A stretch of 64,000 nt of DNA from Bifidobacterium callitrichos DSM 23973 (GCF_000741175.1 NZ_JGYS01000006.1:62001-126000), one strand, 5' to 3'. Shown: positions 44,928-56,559, counted from the stretch's first letter. The notes: generated by a model not told the origin, from the letters alone. Numbers and translations: made by a program.

Positions 44928-45377
44928 GTGAAGACTTTCACTCCGAAACCAGCCGATCTGACTCATGACTGGTACGTCGTCGACGCCACCGACGTGGTGC
45001 TCGGCCGTCTCGCCTCCCAGGTTGCTACCCTGCTGCGTGGCAAGAACAAGCCGACCTTCGCGCCGCACGCCGATTCTGGCAACTACGTTATCGTGATCAA
45101 CGCTGACAAGATCGCGCTGACCGGCAACAAGATGGGCAAGGAACTCTACGCGCACTCCGGCCGCCCCGGTGGTCTGCGCCGTGACACCTACGCCCAGCTG
45201 CTCGCCAACAAGCCCGAGCGCATCATCACCGCTGCCGTCAAGGGCATGCTGCCGAAGAACCGTCTGTCCAAGGTGCAGCTCACCCGCCTGCGTGTCTTCG
45301 CCGGCGCCGAGCACCCGCACACCCCGCAGAAGCCGCAGGTCTTCGAGATCCAGCAGGTTTCTCAGCAGGCTAAGTGA
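44928..45377 (+). CDS. rplM: 50S ribosomal protein L13
   Basis: 149 residues: [46 protein letters not shown], and [27 protein letters not shown] are the L13 signature blocks. Start GTG at 44928 with AAAAGGTAG upstream. rpsI follows after 20 bases, the universal pairing. Confidence 0.98.
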   Translation: MKTFTPKPADLTHDWYVVDATDVVLGRLASQVATLLRGKNKPTFAPHADSGNYVIVINADKIALTGNKMGKELYAHSGRPGGLRRDTYAQLLANKPERIITAAVKGMLPKNRLSKVQLTRLRVFAGAEHPHTPQKPQVFEIQQVSQQAK

Positions 45378-45397
45378 ACCGAAGGGAGATAGAGAAC

Positions 45398-45889
45398 ATG
45401 GCTGAAAACACCAACAACTCCGCGGTTCAGGAAACCGAAGAGGAGCTCACCAGCTACACCACCGAGACCAACGCCGGCGCTGGCACCGGCACCTCCGCGA
45501 TCGAGCCGGGCTACGGCACCGGTCGTCGCAAGGAGGCTGTCGCCCGTGTCCGTCTGGTTCCGGGCTCCGGCAAGTGGACCATCAACGGCCGCACCCTGGA
45601 GGAGTACTTCCCCTCCAAGCTGCTGCAGCGTGAGGTCAACTCCCCGATCGTCCTCCTCAAGCTTGAGGGCAAGTTCGACGCTATCGTCCTCGTCGACGGC
45701 GGCGGCACCACCGGTCAGGCCGGCGCCATCCGTCTCGGCGTGGCCCGCGCGCTGAACGCCATCGATCGCGACGCCAACCGCGCCGCGCTGAAGAAGGCCG
45801 GCATGCTGACCCGCGACGCCCGCGTCGTCGAGCGCAAGAAGGCCGGTCTGCACAAGGCCCGTCGCGCCCCGCAGTTCTCCAAGCGTTGA
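45398..45889 (+). CDS. rpsI: 30S ribosomal protein S9
   Basis: 163 residues. The C-terminal 130 carry S9 motifs [36 protein letters not shown] and the basic end [17 protein letters not shown] that reaches the decoding site. The N-terminal ~35 residues are an acidic extension usual in actinobacteria. ATG 45398 follows AAGGGAGATAG. Confidence 0.98.
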   Translation: MAENTNNSAVQETEEELTSYTTETNAGAGTGTSAIEPGYGTGRRKEAVARVRLVPGSGKWTINGRTLEEYFPSKLLQREVNSPIVLLKLEGKFDAIVLVDGGGTTGQAGAIRLGVARALNAIDRDANRAALKKAGMLTRDARVVERKKAGLHKARRAPQFSKR

Positions 45890-45920
45890 TTTCTCGCGCT
45901 TGTCGTATTGCGAGCGACAT

Positions 45921-45966
45921 GCGAAACCCCGTCACCGTTTCTTCGGTGGCGGGGTTTCGCCATTTT
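45921..45966. terminator. Terminator between rpsI and glgX
   Basis: GCGAAACCCCG(C/T)CACCG-type stem pairs 45921-45937 with 45944-45960 around a short TTTCTT loop. It can serve rpsI (tail CATTTTC) and perhaps the convergent glgX. Confidence 0.88.
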
Positions 45967-45994
45967 CGGAGCGTCCGCTCCGTAGCTTTGCAGC

Positions 45995-48670
<2,676 letters not shown>

Positions 48671-48869
48671 ACAGCCATTGTAGACGTGACCAGTTACCAC
48701 CCCATTCACCGCTGTACCATGCGGCCGTATCGCGGTGACCGGCGGTGCTCGGCGGTGTTCGGTTGCGGATAAAGTACCGGCCTCTGACGAAAAGCGCGGT
48801 GGTGTCCGTTGGTGGCATCCGCCGGCCGGCCGTACACTGAAGCCACATTCAATGCAAAGGAGAACCATC

Positions 48870-49271
48870 ATGGCCAAGCCGATGACCGCATTCACCACCG
48901 ATCTCCAGCATTCCGGCATGATCGCCAGGGATCTGGATGAGACCATCGCCTTCTACCGCGGCAAGCTCGGTTTCGAGCTGGTCGGTCTCTACCTGAACGG
49001 CGGGAACCGTTGCGCGTTCCTGCGCTACGGACACCTGACCATCGAGACGTGGGAGGGGGAGGAGGCCCCGATGGCGGCCGGTGCCATCAACCACTGGGCG
49101 CTCGACACCCCGGACATCGAGGCCGCGTGGAAGAACGCCAAGGAGCTGGGGCTCGAGACCCGCGAGGACGAGATCGCCTCGATCCCCACGTTCTGGAAGA
49201 AGGGCATCCGCTACTTCAACGTCTACGGTCCCAACCGCGAGACCATCGAGTTCTGCGAGATCGTCAAGTAG
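48870..49271 (+). CDS. VOC-family (glyoxalase-like) protein, copy 1
   Basis: 133 residues, one VOC metal-binding fold. Likely ligands His14, Glu59, His75 and Glu127 by alignment with glyoxalase I. Its closest visible relative is the gene at 55951-56352, with the same leader (CACATTCAATGCAAAGGAG) and over 85 percent identity by eye. AAAGGAGAACCATC precedes the ATG. Beside a polyol permease and dehydrogenase it may detoxify or isomerise a sugar-derived carbonyl compound; this is inference. Confidence 0.85.
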   Translation: MAKPMTAFTTDLQHSGMIARDLDETIAFYRGKLGFELVGLYLNGGNRCAFLRYGHLTIETWEGEEAPMAAGAINHWALDTPDIEAAWKNAKELGLETREDEIASIPTFWKKGIRYFNVYGPNRETIEFCEIVK

Positions 49272-49310
49272 ATTCGATTCACTCCCCCATCGACTGATCC
49301 TTCAACTAAC

Positions 49311-49363
49311 AACGGCGGACGGCCGGCATCCCCACACTCTGGGCATGTCGGCCGTCCGTCGTT
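49311..49363 (+). terminator. Hairpin after VOC copy 1
   Basis: GGACGGCCG (49317-49325) pairs with CGGCCGTCC (49349-49357), extended by flanking partial pairing. The tail (TTTAGTCAT) is weak. Confidence 0.7.
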
Positions 49364-49421
49364 TAGTCATACTCCTGTCTGTGATTCCGGCTTGCAAGAA
49401 AGTATCAATTGTTGCCGATTG

Positions 49422-49440
49422 TCACGGAGAAAGACCGTGA
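49422..49440. promoter_or_regulatory. Inverted repeat upstream of polyol permease 1
   Basis: TCACGG-N7-CCGTGA, 89 bases before the permease ATG. It could be a binding site for the AraC regulator encoded downstream; not shown. Confidence 0.4.
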
Positions 49441-49528
49441 TTATTCGCTGGAAAATATAACTAACGCTCCAAAGACGAGCGGAAGTTGACAGTGATGTTG
49501 TATATGTTCTTGCAGGTAAGGAGAACGC

Positions 49529-50842
49529 ATGGCACAGGGGCTTATGCGAAAGCTGTTGCCGGGATTCTTGGCGATAGCGGTATTCATGACAGGCGATGGT
49601 TTCGAATTGACGTTCCTGTCGAAATATGTGGTGGATCAGGGGTTCTCATCGGCGCAGGCGTCATTGATGTTCACCCTGTACGGTCTGGTGGCGGCGCTTG
49701 CTGGTTGGTCGTCCGGCGTGCTGGCCGAGTTGTTCGGAGCCAAGCGCATCATGATCGTCGGCGCTGGATCCTGGATCCTGCTGCATCTGGTGTTCATCGG
49801 CGTCGCCCTCCCGAGCCACCTCTATCCGTTGATGCTGGGTACGTACATGCTGCGCGGCATGGGGTATCCGCTGTTCATCTACTCGTATGTGGTGCTGTTG
49901 GCGCAGACCGTCGATCCAGGCAAACTCGCGTCCGCCATGGGATGGTTCTGGACTGCCTATTCATTCGGCATCGGTGTATTCGGCGCTTACCTGCCTGCAT
50001 TCATCACGCCGGTGATCGGTGAGTACTACTCGCTGTGGTTGTCTCTGCCGTTCGCCATCGTTGGCATGCTGATCTGCATCATGTTCGTGCCGACGACAGC
50101 CAACGTCGAACTTGAGACGATGAGCACGGCCGATAAGCTGCGTGAACTTTCCCGCGGTGTGACCATCCTCAAGGACAATCGCCAGATTGCCTTTGCCGCC
50201 GTGCTACGTGTCATTTGCAACTTGACCTTGTACGGATTCCCGGTCATCATGCCCCTCTATCTCTCCACTTACACCAATGGTGGTGGCGCATGGTTCAAGG
50301 TCACCGAATGGTCGACGATCTGGGGACTGCTGTTCGTGGTCACCGTATTCGGCAACGTGTTCTGGGGTCGTATGGGAGACCGTTTCGGATGGATGCGGCA
50401 GATGCGTTGGTGGGGATGCTGGCTCTCCGCGATCGGTACCCTTGCCATGTACTACGTTCCACAGTTCCTTGGACATAATCTGCCGGCGATGTACGCATGC
50501 GCGGTCGTACTTGGTCTGGGCATTTCGGCGTTCGTTCCCATGGGGGCTGTGTTCCCTGCATTGGAACCCGACCACAAGGGTGCCGCCGTTTCCGCCCACA
50601 ATCTCGCGTCGGGTCTGACGACCTTCTGCGGCCCGTTCATCGCCACGCTGCTGCTGGAAACCGTGGGATTCGCCGGAGTGTGCTGGGCGTATGCGATCTG
50701 CTATATCGGAGGATCCGCTATTTCGCTGTGGATTCGCCCCCGGCAGCCTGGGTTCGATGAACGCGGCCGTCGCGTCGCGGTCAAGGAGCCTGTGGCCGAC
50801 GCCGACCCGATGATCATGGTCGCGGCTCCGCAGACCGTCTGA
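49529..50842 (+). CDS. MFS polyol permease (RbtT/DalT type), copy 1
   Basis: 437 residues, twelve helices. FMTGDGFELTFLSKYVVDQG, the GLVAALAGWSSGVLAELFGAKR loop and MLRGMGYPLFIYSYVVLLAQ match the ribitol/D-arabitol permease family. It resembles the product at 54505-55884 along its length. AAGGAGAACGC precedes the ATG. A xylitol-type dehydrogenase follows after 119 bases. A linear polyol is the likely substrate. Confidence 0.88.
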   Translation: MAQGLMRKLLPGFLAIAVFMTGDGFELTFLSKYVVDQGFSSAQASLMFTLYGLVAALAGWSSGVLAELFGAKRIMIVGAGSWILLHLVFIGVALPSHLYPLMLGTYMLRGMGYPLFIYSYVVLLAQTVDPGKLASAMGWFWTAYSFGIGVFGAYLPAFITPVIGEYYSLWLSLPFAIVGMLICIMFVPTTANVELETMSTADKLRELSRGVTILKDNRQIAFAAVLRVICNLTLYGFPVIMPLYLSTYTNGGGAWFKVTEWSTIWGLLFVVTVFGNVFWGRMGDRFGWMRQMRWWGCWLSAIGTLAMYYVPQFLGHNLPAMYACAVVLGLGISAFVPMGAVFPALEPDHKGAAVSAHNLASGLTTFCGPFIATLLLETVGFAGVCWAYAICYIGGSAISLWIRPRQPGFDERGRRVAVKEPVADADPMIMVAAPQTV

Positions 50843-50903
50843 CCTCGCGTACAGACGCGGACGGTCAAGTCGACGAGCCGATACTCAACGAAGCTAATAC
50901 TCG

Positions 50904-50948
50904 ACAAACCAACAACCAACAAACCAACAACCAACAAACCAACAACAC
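50904..50948 (+). repeat. Three tandem 15-bp G-free repeats in the dehydrogenase leader
   Basis: ACAAACCAACAACCA is repeated at 50904, 50919 and 50934 (last copy altered at its end), immediately before AAGGAG and the ATG at 50962. No G occurs in the 45 bases, so the leader RNA should be unstructured. Confidence 0.9.
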
Positions 50949-50961
50949 AAGGAGAAACATC

Positions 50962-52002
50962 ATGAAGGCAGTGGTTCTGGAGAAGAAGGGCGTGATCAAC
51001 GTTCGCGAGGTCCCGGATGTGCAGGCGCCCGGCCCCGGTGAGCTGCGCATTGCACCGCATACCGTGGGCGTGTGCGGATCCGATCTGCACTACTACACGC
51101 ATGGCCGAGTCGGCAAATACGTTGTCGAGAAGCCGATGATCCTTGGACATGAGGCCGCGGGCACCGTGTTGGAGGTCGGTCCCGGCGTCACTGGATTCAA
51201 GCCGGGCGATCGTGTCGCTCTCGAGCCGGGCATCCCGGATATGACCTCGCGTGCGAGCCGTCTGGGCATGTACAACGTCGATCCGGCCGTCCGTTTCTTC
51301 GCCACTCCGCCGATTGATGGTTGCTTGTGCGAGGAGGTCGTCCACCCCGCCGCCTTCACCTACCATCTGCCTGATACCATGAGCTACGGCGAAGGTGCCC
51401 TGCTCGAGCCGACCGCCGTGGGTATGTGGGCTGCCACCAAGGCCCGTATCAAGCCTGGTGATGTGTGCGTGGTCACCGGTTCCGGCACCGTCGGTATGCT
51501 GACCGCGTCCGCGGCGCTCGCCGGTGGCGCGTCCAAGGTGCTCGTCTCCGATGTCTCTGCCGTCAAACTCGGCATCATCGGACAGATTCCCGGCATCATC
51601 CCCGTCGATCTGACCAAGGAGGATCTGGTCGAACGGGTCCGTGAGGAGACGGCCGGATGGGGTGCCGACGTGGCGTTCGAATGCTCCGGCGCGCCGAAGG
51701 CGTATGAGACCTTCTGGAAGCTCATCGCTCCTGGTGGCTGTGCCGTCTTGGTAGGCATTCCGGTCAATCCGGTGTCCATCGACATCACCGAGTTGCAGGC
51801 CACCGAGGTGCGTATCGAGAACATCTTCCGCTATGCGAACGTGTATCAGAAGGCCATTGATCTGGTCGCCAGCGGCAGGCTGAACCTCAAGCCCTTTATC
51901 ACCGACACGTTCGCGATGGACGATGCCAAGGCGGCCTTCGATCGTATGGACGAGGGGCGTCCGGGAGACATCAAGCTGCAGATCACGGTCGATCATCGTT
52001 GA
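50962..52002 (+). CDS. Zinc-dependent polyol (xylitol-type) dehydrogenase
   Basis: 346 residues, medium-chain dehydrogenase. Catalytic zinc ligands are Cys in VGVCGSD and His-Glu in ILGHEAAG. The segment EPGIPDMTSRASRLGMYNVDPAVRFFATPP lacks the four Cys of the structural zinc and closely follows bacterial xylitol dehydrogenases. NAD site VVTGSGTVGMLTASAALAGGA. Oxidation of a pentitol to the ketose is the probable reaction. It follows the permease and precedes the AraC regulator. Confidence 0.85.
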   Translation: MKAVVLEKKGVINVREVPDVQAPGPGELRIAPHTVGVCGSDLHYYTHGRVGKYVVEKPMILGHEAAGTVLEVGPGVTGFKPGDRVALEPGIPDMTSRASRLGMYNVDPAVRFFATPPIDGCLCEEVVHPAAFTYHLPDTMSYGEGALLEPTAVGMWAATKARIKPGDVCVVTGSGTVGMLTASAALAGGASKVLVSDVSAVKLGIIGQIPGIIPVDLTKEDLVERVREETAGWGADVAFECSGAPKAYETFWKLIAPGGCAVLVGIPVNPVSIDITELQATEVRIENIFRYANVYQKAIDLVASGRLNLKPFITDTFAMDDAKAAFDRMDEGRPGDIKLQITVDHR

Positions 52003-52207
52003 TGTGTCGAATGTCGTCCTTTTGGGCGCTGTCTCTTTGACGGCGGGTGAAACGGAGTCCGAGTGTTCATTCGGTTGACGGTGATCACCAAAAAGATTCC
52101 AGTTGGTGTTCGCCGTCGCCGGTCGACGCTCGAACTCCGTTTCGTCATATGCAGGGCGTACGCCGACAATATATAAGCTGTGGATCAGCGGAATGAGGAG
52201 GTTGGCT

Positions 52208-53119
52208 GTGACTGGTTCGGAAGGATTCGTCTCGTCGGGTACAGGTGCGGGTGCCGGTTCTGGTTCCCTGGAGGTCATTGTTCCTGATGCCGGTGCGGCG
52301 ATTCGATGGGCGTGCCATGGCTATCCGAATTCATTGGCGAAATGGCATTACCATCCCCAATTCGAGATCCACCTGATTCGTGAGGGGACCGGTCAGCTGA
52401 TGGCCGGTGACGGGCTGTTGCCGTTCGAGCCGGGGCATGTGGCGTTGATAGGCTCCAATTTGCCGCATAATTGGCTTTCCGATCTCATGCCAGGGGAGCG
52501 GCTGGTGAACCGTGATGTGTTATGCCATGTCAGACCGCAGACCATTCGTATGCTGTCGTCGGCGTTCCCCGAAACCTCCGGCTTCGAGCAGGTGCTGCGG
52601 CGGGCGTCCCACGCGCTGGTCCTTTCCGGAGAATCGGCCCGTGACGTCGCTGATGTGCTGGTGGGGATGGGTGATCATTCGCCATCTCGGCGTGTGGCCG
52701 ATTTGATCACCATGCTTTCGGTCTTTGAACAGGCTCCTGCGGGTGAGAGCCGAACCGTGGTCACTCCGGAATACAACCCGGCAGTAGCGGTGGGTGCCGA
52801 AAGCGGCGTCAATGCCGCGATCACTTATATTTCAGCGCATCTTGACGATGTGAGTCTGGAGGGTGCCGCCAACGCCGCATCGATGAGCGTGTCCACGTTC
52901 TCACGCTTCTTCAAACGTGTGGCGGGTGTCGGGTTCGCCGACTTTGTACGGCGTCTGCGGGTCGGTCGCGCCTGTCGCATGCTGATTTGCACGGACATGC
53001 CGATCTCTCGTATCCAGCGGATCAGCGGCTATGACAACGCCTCTAATTTCAACCGTCGTTTCCGTGATGAAACCGGCATGACCCCTTCCGCGTATCGGAA
53101 GATGCACGCGATGCGGTGA
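52208..53119 (+). CDS. AraC-family transcriptional regulator
   Basis: 303 residues. N-terminal cupin-type sensor (WHYHPQFEIHLIREGTGQLMAGD, PGHVALIGSNLPHNW) and C-terminal twin HTH (SLEGAANAASMSVSTFSRFFKRVAG, then ISRIQRISGYDNASNFNRRFRDETGMTPSAYRK). GTG 52208 is chosen since GAGGAGG lies six bases upstream; an ATG at 52193 sits within that site. Likely an activator of the adjacent permease and dehydrogenase genes. Confidence 0.9.
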   Translation: MTGSEGFVSSGTGAGAGSGSLEVIVPDAGAAIRWACHGYPNSLAKWHYHPQFEIHLIREGTGQLMAGDGLLPFEPGHVALIGSNLPHNWLSDLMPGERLVNRDVLCHVRPQTIRMLSSAFPETSGFEQVLRRASHALVLSGESARDVADVLVGMGDHSPSRRVADLITMLSVFEQAPAGESRTVVTPEYNPAVAVGAESGVNAAITYISAHLDDVSLEGAANAASMSVSTFSRFFKRVAGVGFADFVRRLRVGRACRMLICTDMPISRIQRISGYDNASNFNRRFRDETGMTPSAYRKMHAMR

Positions 53120-53146
53120 TGGATTTCTCATGCAGCCGTTGTTGGT
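53112..53146. repeat. Short duplicate of the glgX 5' end and upstream region
   Basis: GATGGATTTCTCAT then a base change and CAGCC.TTGT match the glgX start region (48656-48686) with two mismatches in about 25 bases. On the minus strand it would read MRNPSPHR, like GlgX MRNPSLHR, but no glgX gene follows. It overlaps the end of the AraC gene. It suggests a past duplication or insertion junction. Confidence 0.6.
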
Positions 53147-53225
53147 GTGACGTGGTCAGTGATACGTCACGCCCGAACCGGTGAAGTGCGGGGCGCATTG
53201 AACTTACGACACGCCGGTGTGAACT

Positions 53226-53271
53226 TGTTTTAGAAAACAGATTTGCAAAATAGAGATAAGGAAGTTATAGT
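53226..53271 (+). promoter_or_regulatory. Promoter and palindromic operator of the second polyol dehydrogenase
   Basis: TTGCAA (53243-53248), 17-base spacer, TATAGT (53266-53271). The palindrome TGTTTT-AG-AAAACA (53226-53239) lies directly upstream. A similar GTTTTT-C-AAAAAC palindrome lies by the ROK gene (56658-56670). Confidence 0.7.
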
Positions 53272-53370
53272 GTGAGTCAACACCCCGCAAGGAACGCGGG
53301 ATGGCAGCCGAACGTCGCACCACATCCGACAACACGCCTTCGTAGTGGAAGGCGGTAGAAAGGAACCATC

Positions 53371-54375
53371 ATGAAGGCACTCGTACTCACCGGCGTCAAG
53401 CAATTTGAGATCCAGAACCTGCCCACCCCCGAGATCGCTCCGGACGAGGTGCTCGTCAACACCGCATACGCCGGCGTGTGCGGCACCGACCATGACCTGT
53501 ACGCGGGTCGTCCCGGCTCCGCCGCCGCCGTGCCGCCGATCGTGCTCGGCCATGAGAACTCCGGCGTCGTCGCCGCAGTGGGCGCCGCCGTAACCAACGT
53601 GAAGCCCGGCGACCGCGTCGCCGTCGACCCGAACATCTACTGCGGCCAGTGCGACTACTGCCTCACCCAGCGTCCCGAACTGTGCGACCACCTCTCCGCC
53701 GTAGGCGTGACCCGCGACGGCGGCCTCGCCGAGCAGTTCACGGCCCCGGCTTCCGTGGTCTACAGACTGCCGGACAACGTTTCCCTCAAGGACGCCGCCG
53801 CTATCGAGCCGATCTCCTGCGCCGTGCATGGCGTCGATCTGCTCAAGCTGCGTCCCTACCAGAAGGCGCTGGTCATCGGAGATGGGTTTATGGGCCAGCT
53901 GTTCGCCCAGATCGTGCAGGCCTACGGCGTGCATCAGGTCGACCTCGCGGGTATTTTCGACGACAAGCTCAAGCGCAACCGGGAGCTGTTCGGTGTGAAG
54001 AACGTGTACAACACCACGCGCGAGTCCATTCCAGAGGAGTCCTATGACGTGATCATCGAGGCCGTGGGGCTGCCGACCACGCAGGCGCAGGCCGTAGCGG
54101 CCGCGCGCAAGGGCGCCCAGGTGCTCATGTTCGGCGTCGGACCGCAGGAGGCGCACTTCGAGATGAACACCTATGACATCTACAAGAAGCAGCTGACCAT
54201 TCAGGGCTCCTTCATCAACCCGCTCACCTTCAAGGACGCCATCAGCCTGCTCGAATCCGGCAAGTTGGACGTCGCGCCGCTCATCAGCCATGAGCTCGGA
54301 CTCGACGAGGTTCAGGACTTCCTCGAAGGGAAGATCAAGGGCGTCTCCAAGGCCGTCGTCAAGTTGGGCGACTGA
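53371..54375 (+). CDS. Zinc-dependent medium-chain polyol dehydrogenase, second module
   Basis: 334 residues. Catalytic zinc Cys in GVCGTDHD and His-Glu in LGHENSG; unlike the first dehydrogenase it keeps the structural-zinc cysteines (CGQCDYCLTQRPELC). Dinucleotide site ALVIGDGFMGQLFAQIVQAYG has GxGxxG. D-arabitol, galactitol or sorbitol dehydrogenases are the closest types. AGAAAGGAACC precedes the ATG. A permease of the polyol type follows after a terminator. Confidence 0.87.
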   Translation: MKALVLTGVKQFEIQNLPTPEIAPDEVLVNTAYAGVCGTDHDLYAGRPGSAAAVPPIVLGHENSGVVAAVGAAVTNVKPGDRVAVDPNIYCGQCDYCLTQRPELCDHLSAVGVTRDGGLAEQFTAPASVVYRLPDNVSLKDAAAIEPISCAVHGVDLLKLRPYQKALVIGDGFMGQLFAQIVQAYGVHQVDLAGIFDDKLKRNRELFGVKNVYNTTRESIPEESYDVIIEAVGLPTTQAQAVAAARKGAQVLMFGVGPQEAHFEMNTYDIYKKQLTIQGSFINPLTFKDAISLLESGKLDVAPLISHELGLDEVQDFLEGKIKGVSKAVVKLGD

Positions 54376-54389
54376 GCTTCACCATACTT

Positions 54390-54430
54390 GGCCGCCGGTT
54401 TTCCCTTTTCCCGGCGGCCATCATCTTTTC
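54390..54430 (+). terminator. Hairpin after the second dehydrogenase
   Basis: GGCCGCCGG pairs with CCGGCGGCC over a 12-base T/C-rich loop, then ATCATCTTTT. Confidence 0.82.
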
Positions 54431-54504
54431 CGCTGTCTGTTCTTCTCGTGATTCGTCCTTTCCATGACCCACATTCGACAACGACGTTCCTGTAAGGGTT
54501 ATCT

Positions 54505-55884
54505 ATGATTCAGTTCTTTGAAAAATTCGGAATTCCTCGTGCGCTGCTGCTTGGATTCCTCGCCGTGGCCATCTTTATGACAGGTGATGGATTCGAGCTC
54601 ACCTTCCTGTCCAAATACATGGTCGATCAGGGCTTCACCGCCGCGCAGGCGTCCGGTCTTGTCACTGTTTACGGCCTGTTTGCCGCACTTGGCGGATGGA
54701 CGGCCGGCGTGCTTGCCGAGATGTTCGGTGCCCGTCGCGTCATGATGTTCGGCGCCTGCTGGTGGATCGGCGTCCATCTGGTGTTCCTCGCCTTGGCGTT
54801 GCCGAGCGGCGTCTACCCGTTCATCCTGTCCGCCTACGCGGTGCGTGGCATCGGCTACCCGCTGTTTATCTACAGCTTCGTGGTACTCATGGCGCAGTAC
54901 ATCAGTCCCTCGCGCCTCGCCTCGGCCACCGGATTCTTCTGGACGTGCTTCTCGTTGGGCATCGGCGTGTTCGGCGCTTACCTGCCGAGCTTCATCATGC
55001 CGCACTTCGGCGAATACCGGACCCTCTGGTTCGCGCTGCCGTTCTCCATCGTCGGCACCGTCATGTGCTTCCTGGTCGTACCGAAGAACAAGATCGTCAA
55101 AGGAGAGGGGCTGAGCACCAGGGAAAAATTGAAGGAGCTCACCGACGGTGCCACCATCCTGTTCACCAACCGCAAGATCGCCGTCTGCGCCATCATCCGC
55201 ATCATCAACAATCTGCTGCTGTATGGTTTCCCGGTCATCATGCCGCTCTACCTGTGCACCACGAAGTATGGCGGCATCAACATCTTCAAAACCGAGGAGT
55301 GGATGCGCATCTGGGGCTTTGTGTTCGTCGTCACCCTGATCTTCAACACATTCTGGGGCTGGTTCATGGATCGCTTCGGATGGGTGTGGCCGATGCGCTG
55401 GTTCGGCTGCGGCGTGCTCGCCGTCGGATCCGTCGCCTTCTACTACATCCCGCAGTGGTTCGGTGCGAACGCGGCGATGATGATCGTCGCATCCATCATC
55501 GTCGGCATCGGCACCTGCGCGTTCTCCTGCCTGCCGACCATCATGACGCTCGAGGCCCCGGGGAAGCAGGGTGCAGCCCTTTCCGCCTACAATCTGGCCG
55601 CAGGCCTGACCACGTTCGTCGGTCCCGGCATCGCCACGGTTCTTCTGCCGTCGATCGGCATTGAAGGCATCTGCTGGACGTATGCAGCGCTGTACGTGGT
55701 GTCGTTCCTGCTCACCTGCACTCTGCATCCGAAGCAGTCCGGCTTCGACGAGAAGGGGCATCGCATCACGGACGAAGAATCGGCCGATGATGAGACGGTG
55801 GAGACATCCGCCGACCTCGTCTCCGATATGCGTCCGGTCGAGGTGACCGTGGCGGCAAGCCGTTCCACGGTGGACCTCGTCTGA
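54505..55884 (+). CDS. MFS polyol permease (RbtT/DalT type), copy 2
   Basis: 459 residues, twelve helices, a paralogue of the permease at 49529: FMTGDGFELTFLSKYMVDQG, GLFAALGGWTAGVLAEMFGARR and AVRGIGYPLFIYSFVVLMAQ. Its C-terminal cytoplasmic tail is longer and acidic (DEESADDETVETS). TGTAAGGG precedes the ATG. With the dehydrogenase before it and the VOC gene after it, it forms a second, mirror-ordered polyol module. Confidence 0.88.
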   Translation: MIQFFEKFGIPRALLLGFLAVAIFMTGDGFELTFLSKYMVDQGFTAAQASGLVTVYGLFAALGGWTAGVLAEMFGARRVMMFGACWWIGVHLVFLALALPSGVYPFILSAYAVRGIGYPLFIYSFVVLMAQYISPSRLASATGFFWTCFSLGIGVFGAYLPSFIMPHFGEYRTLWFALPFSIVGTVMCFLVVPKNKIVKGEGLSTREKLKELTDGATILFTNRKIAVCAIIRIINNLLLYGFPVIMPLYLCTTKYGGINIFKTEEWMRIWGFVFVVTLIFNTFWGWFMDRFGWVWPMRWFGCGVLAVGSVAFYYIPQWFGANAAMMIVASIIVGIGTCAFSCLPTIMTLEAPGKQGAALSAYNLAAGLTTFVGPGIATVLLPSIGIEGICWTYAALYVVSFLLTCTLHPKQSGFDEKGHRITDEESADDETVETSADLVSDMRPVEVTVAASRSTVDLV

Positions 55885-55950
55885 ACACGGGACCGATGCG
55901 ATATTTTGGACCTATCGATTCGATCACATTCAATTCAAAGGAGAACTATC

Positions 55951-56352
55951 ATGACCAAGCCTATGACCGCATTCACCACTGATTTCCAGCATTCCGGCAT
56001 GATCGCCCGGGATCTGGACGAGACCATCGCCTTCTACCGTGAGAAGCTCGGCTTCGAACTTGCCGGTCTTTATCTGAACGGCGGGAACCGCTGCGCGTTC
56101 CTGCGCTACGGCCACCTGACCATCGAGACGTGGGAGGGTGAGGAGGCTCCGATGGCCGCCGGCGCCATCAACCACTGGGCGTTCGACACCCCGGACATCG
56201 AGGCAGCGTGGGAGAACGCCAAGGAACTGGGGCTCAGATTCAAGGAGACCGGGATCCAATCGATCCCCACGTTCTGGAAGAAGGGCATCCGCTATTTCAA
56301 CGTCTATGGTCCCAACGGTGAGACCATCGAATTCTGCGAGATCGTCAAGTAG
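55951..56352 (+). CDS. VOC-family (glyoxalase-like) protein, copy 2
   Basis: 133 residues, near-identical in fold motifs to copy 1 at 48870 (differences cluster at residues 35-40 and 95-104). His14, Glu59, His75 and Glu127 are kept. AAAGGAGAACTATC precedes the ATG, and the leader sequence is also shared with copy 1. Duplication together with the permease suggests a link to polyol use, though VOC proteins have many reactions. Confidence 0.85.
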   Translation: MTKPMTAFTTDFQHSGMIARDLDETIAFYREKLGFELAGLYLNGGNRCAFLRYGHLTIETWEGEEAPMAAGAINHWAFDTPDIEAAWENAKELGLRFKETGIQSIPTFWKKGIRYFNVYGPNGETIEFCEIVK

Positions 56353-56382
56353 ATTCGATCTCGCGTCGCGTCGTGATCCATC

Positions 56383-56410
56383 GGCCGGTGCGCTCCATTG
56401 CGCATCGGCC
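56383..56410. terminator. Hairpin between VOC copy 2 and the small gene
   Basis: Ten-base stem GGCCGGTGCG with CGCATCGGCC (one G-U), eight-base loop; tail CTTCG. It could end both converging transcripts. Confidence 0.65.
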
Positions 56411-56430
56411 CTTCGCATATGTGAGGAGGG

Positions 56431-56559
56431 TCAGCGCTTCTCGATGGCCTCGATGGCGTTGAGGGTGGATTCGCTGTAGCCTGCCTGGGCGAGGGCGTTC
56501 ACGCCGCTGACCTCGAGTCCGCGAAGCACGGCCGCCATGATCTTCTTCTTGTTCAACAT
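56431..56559 (-). CDS. 42-residue small protein
   Basis: Starts MLNKKKIMAAVLRGLEVSGV and ends with a helical LNAIEAIEKR segment, helical throughout. A very good ribosome site (GGAAAGGAACC) precedes ATG 56559. It lies between VOC copy 2 and the ROK regulator, downstream of the ROK gene on the same strand. No family is recognised; a real product is likely because of the ribosome site and an amphipathic, evenly composed sequence. Confidence 0.65.
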   Translation of the reverse strand: MLNKKKIMAAVLRGLEVSGVNALAQAGYSESTLNAIEAIEKR

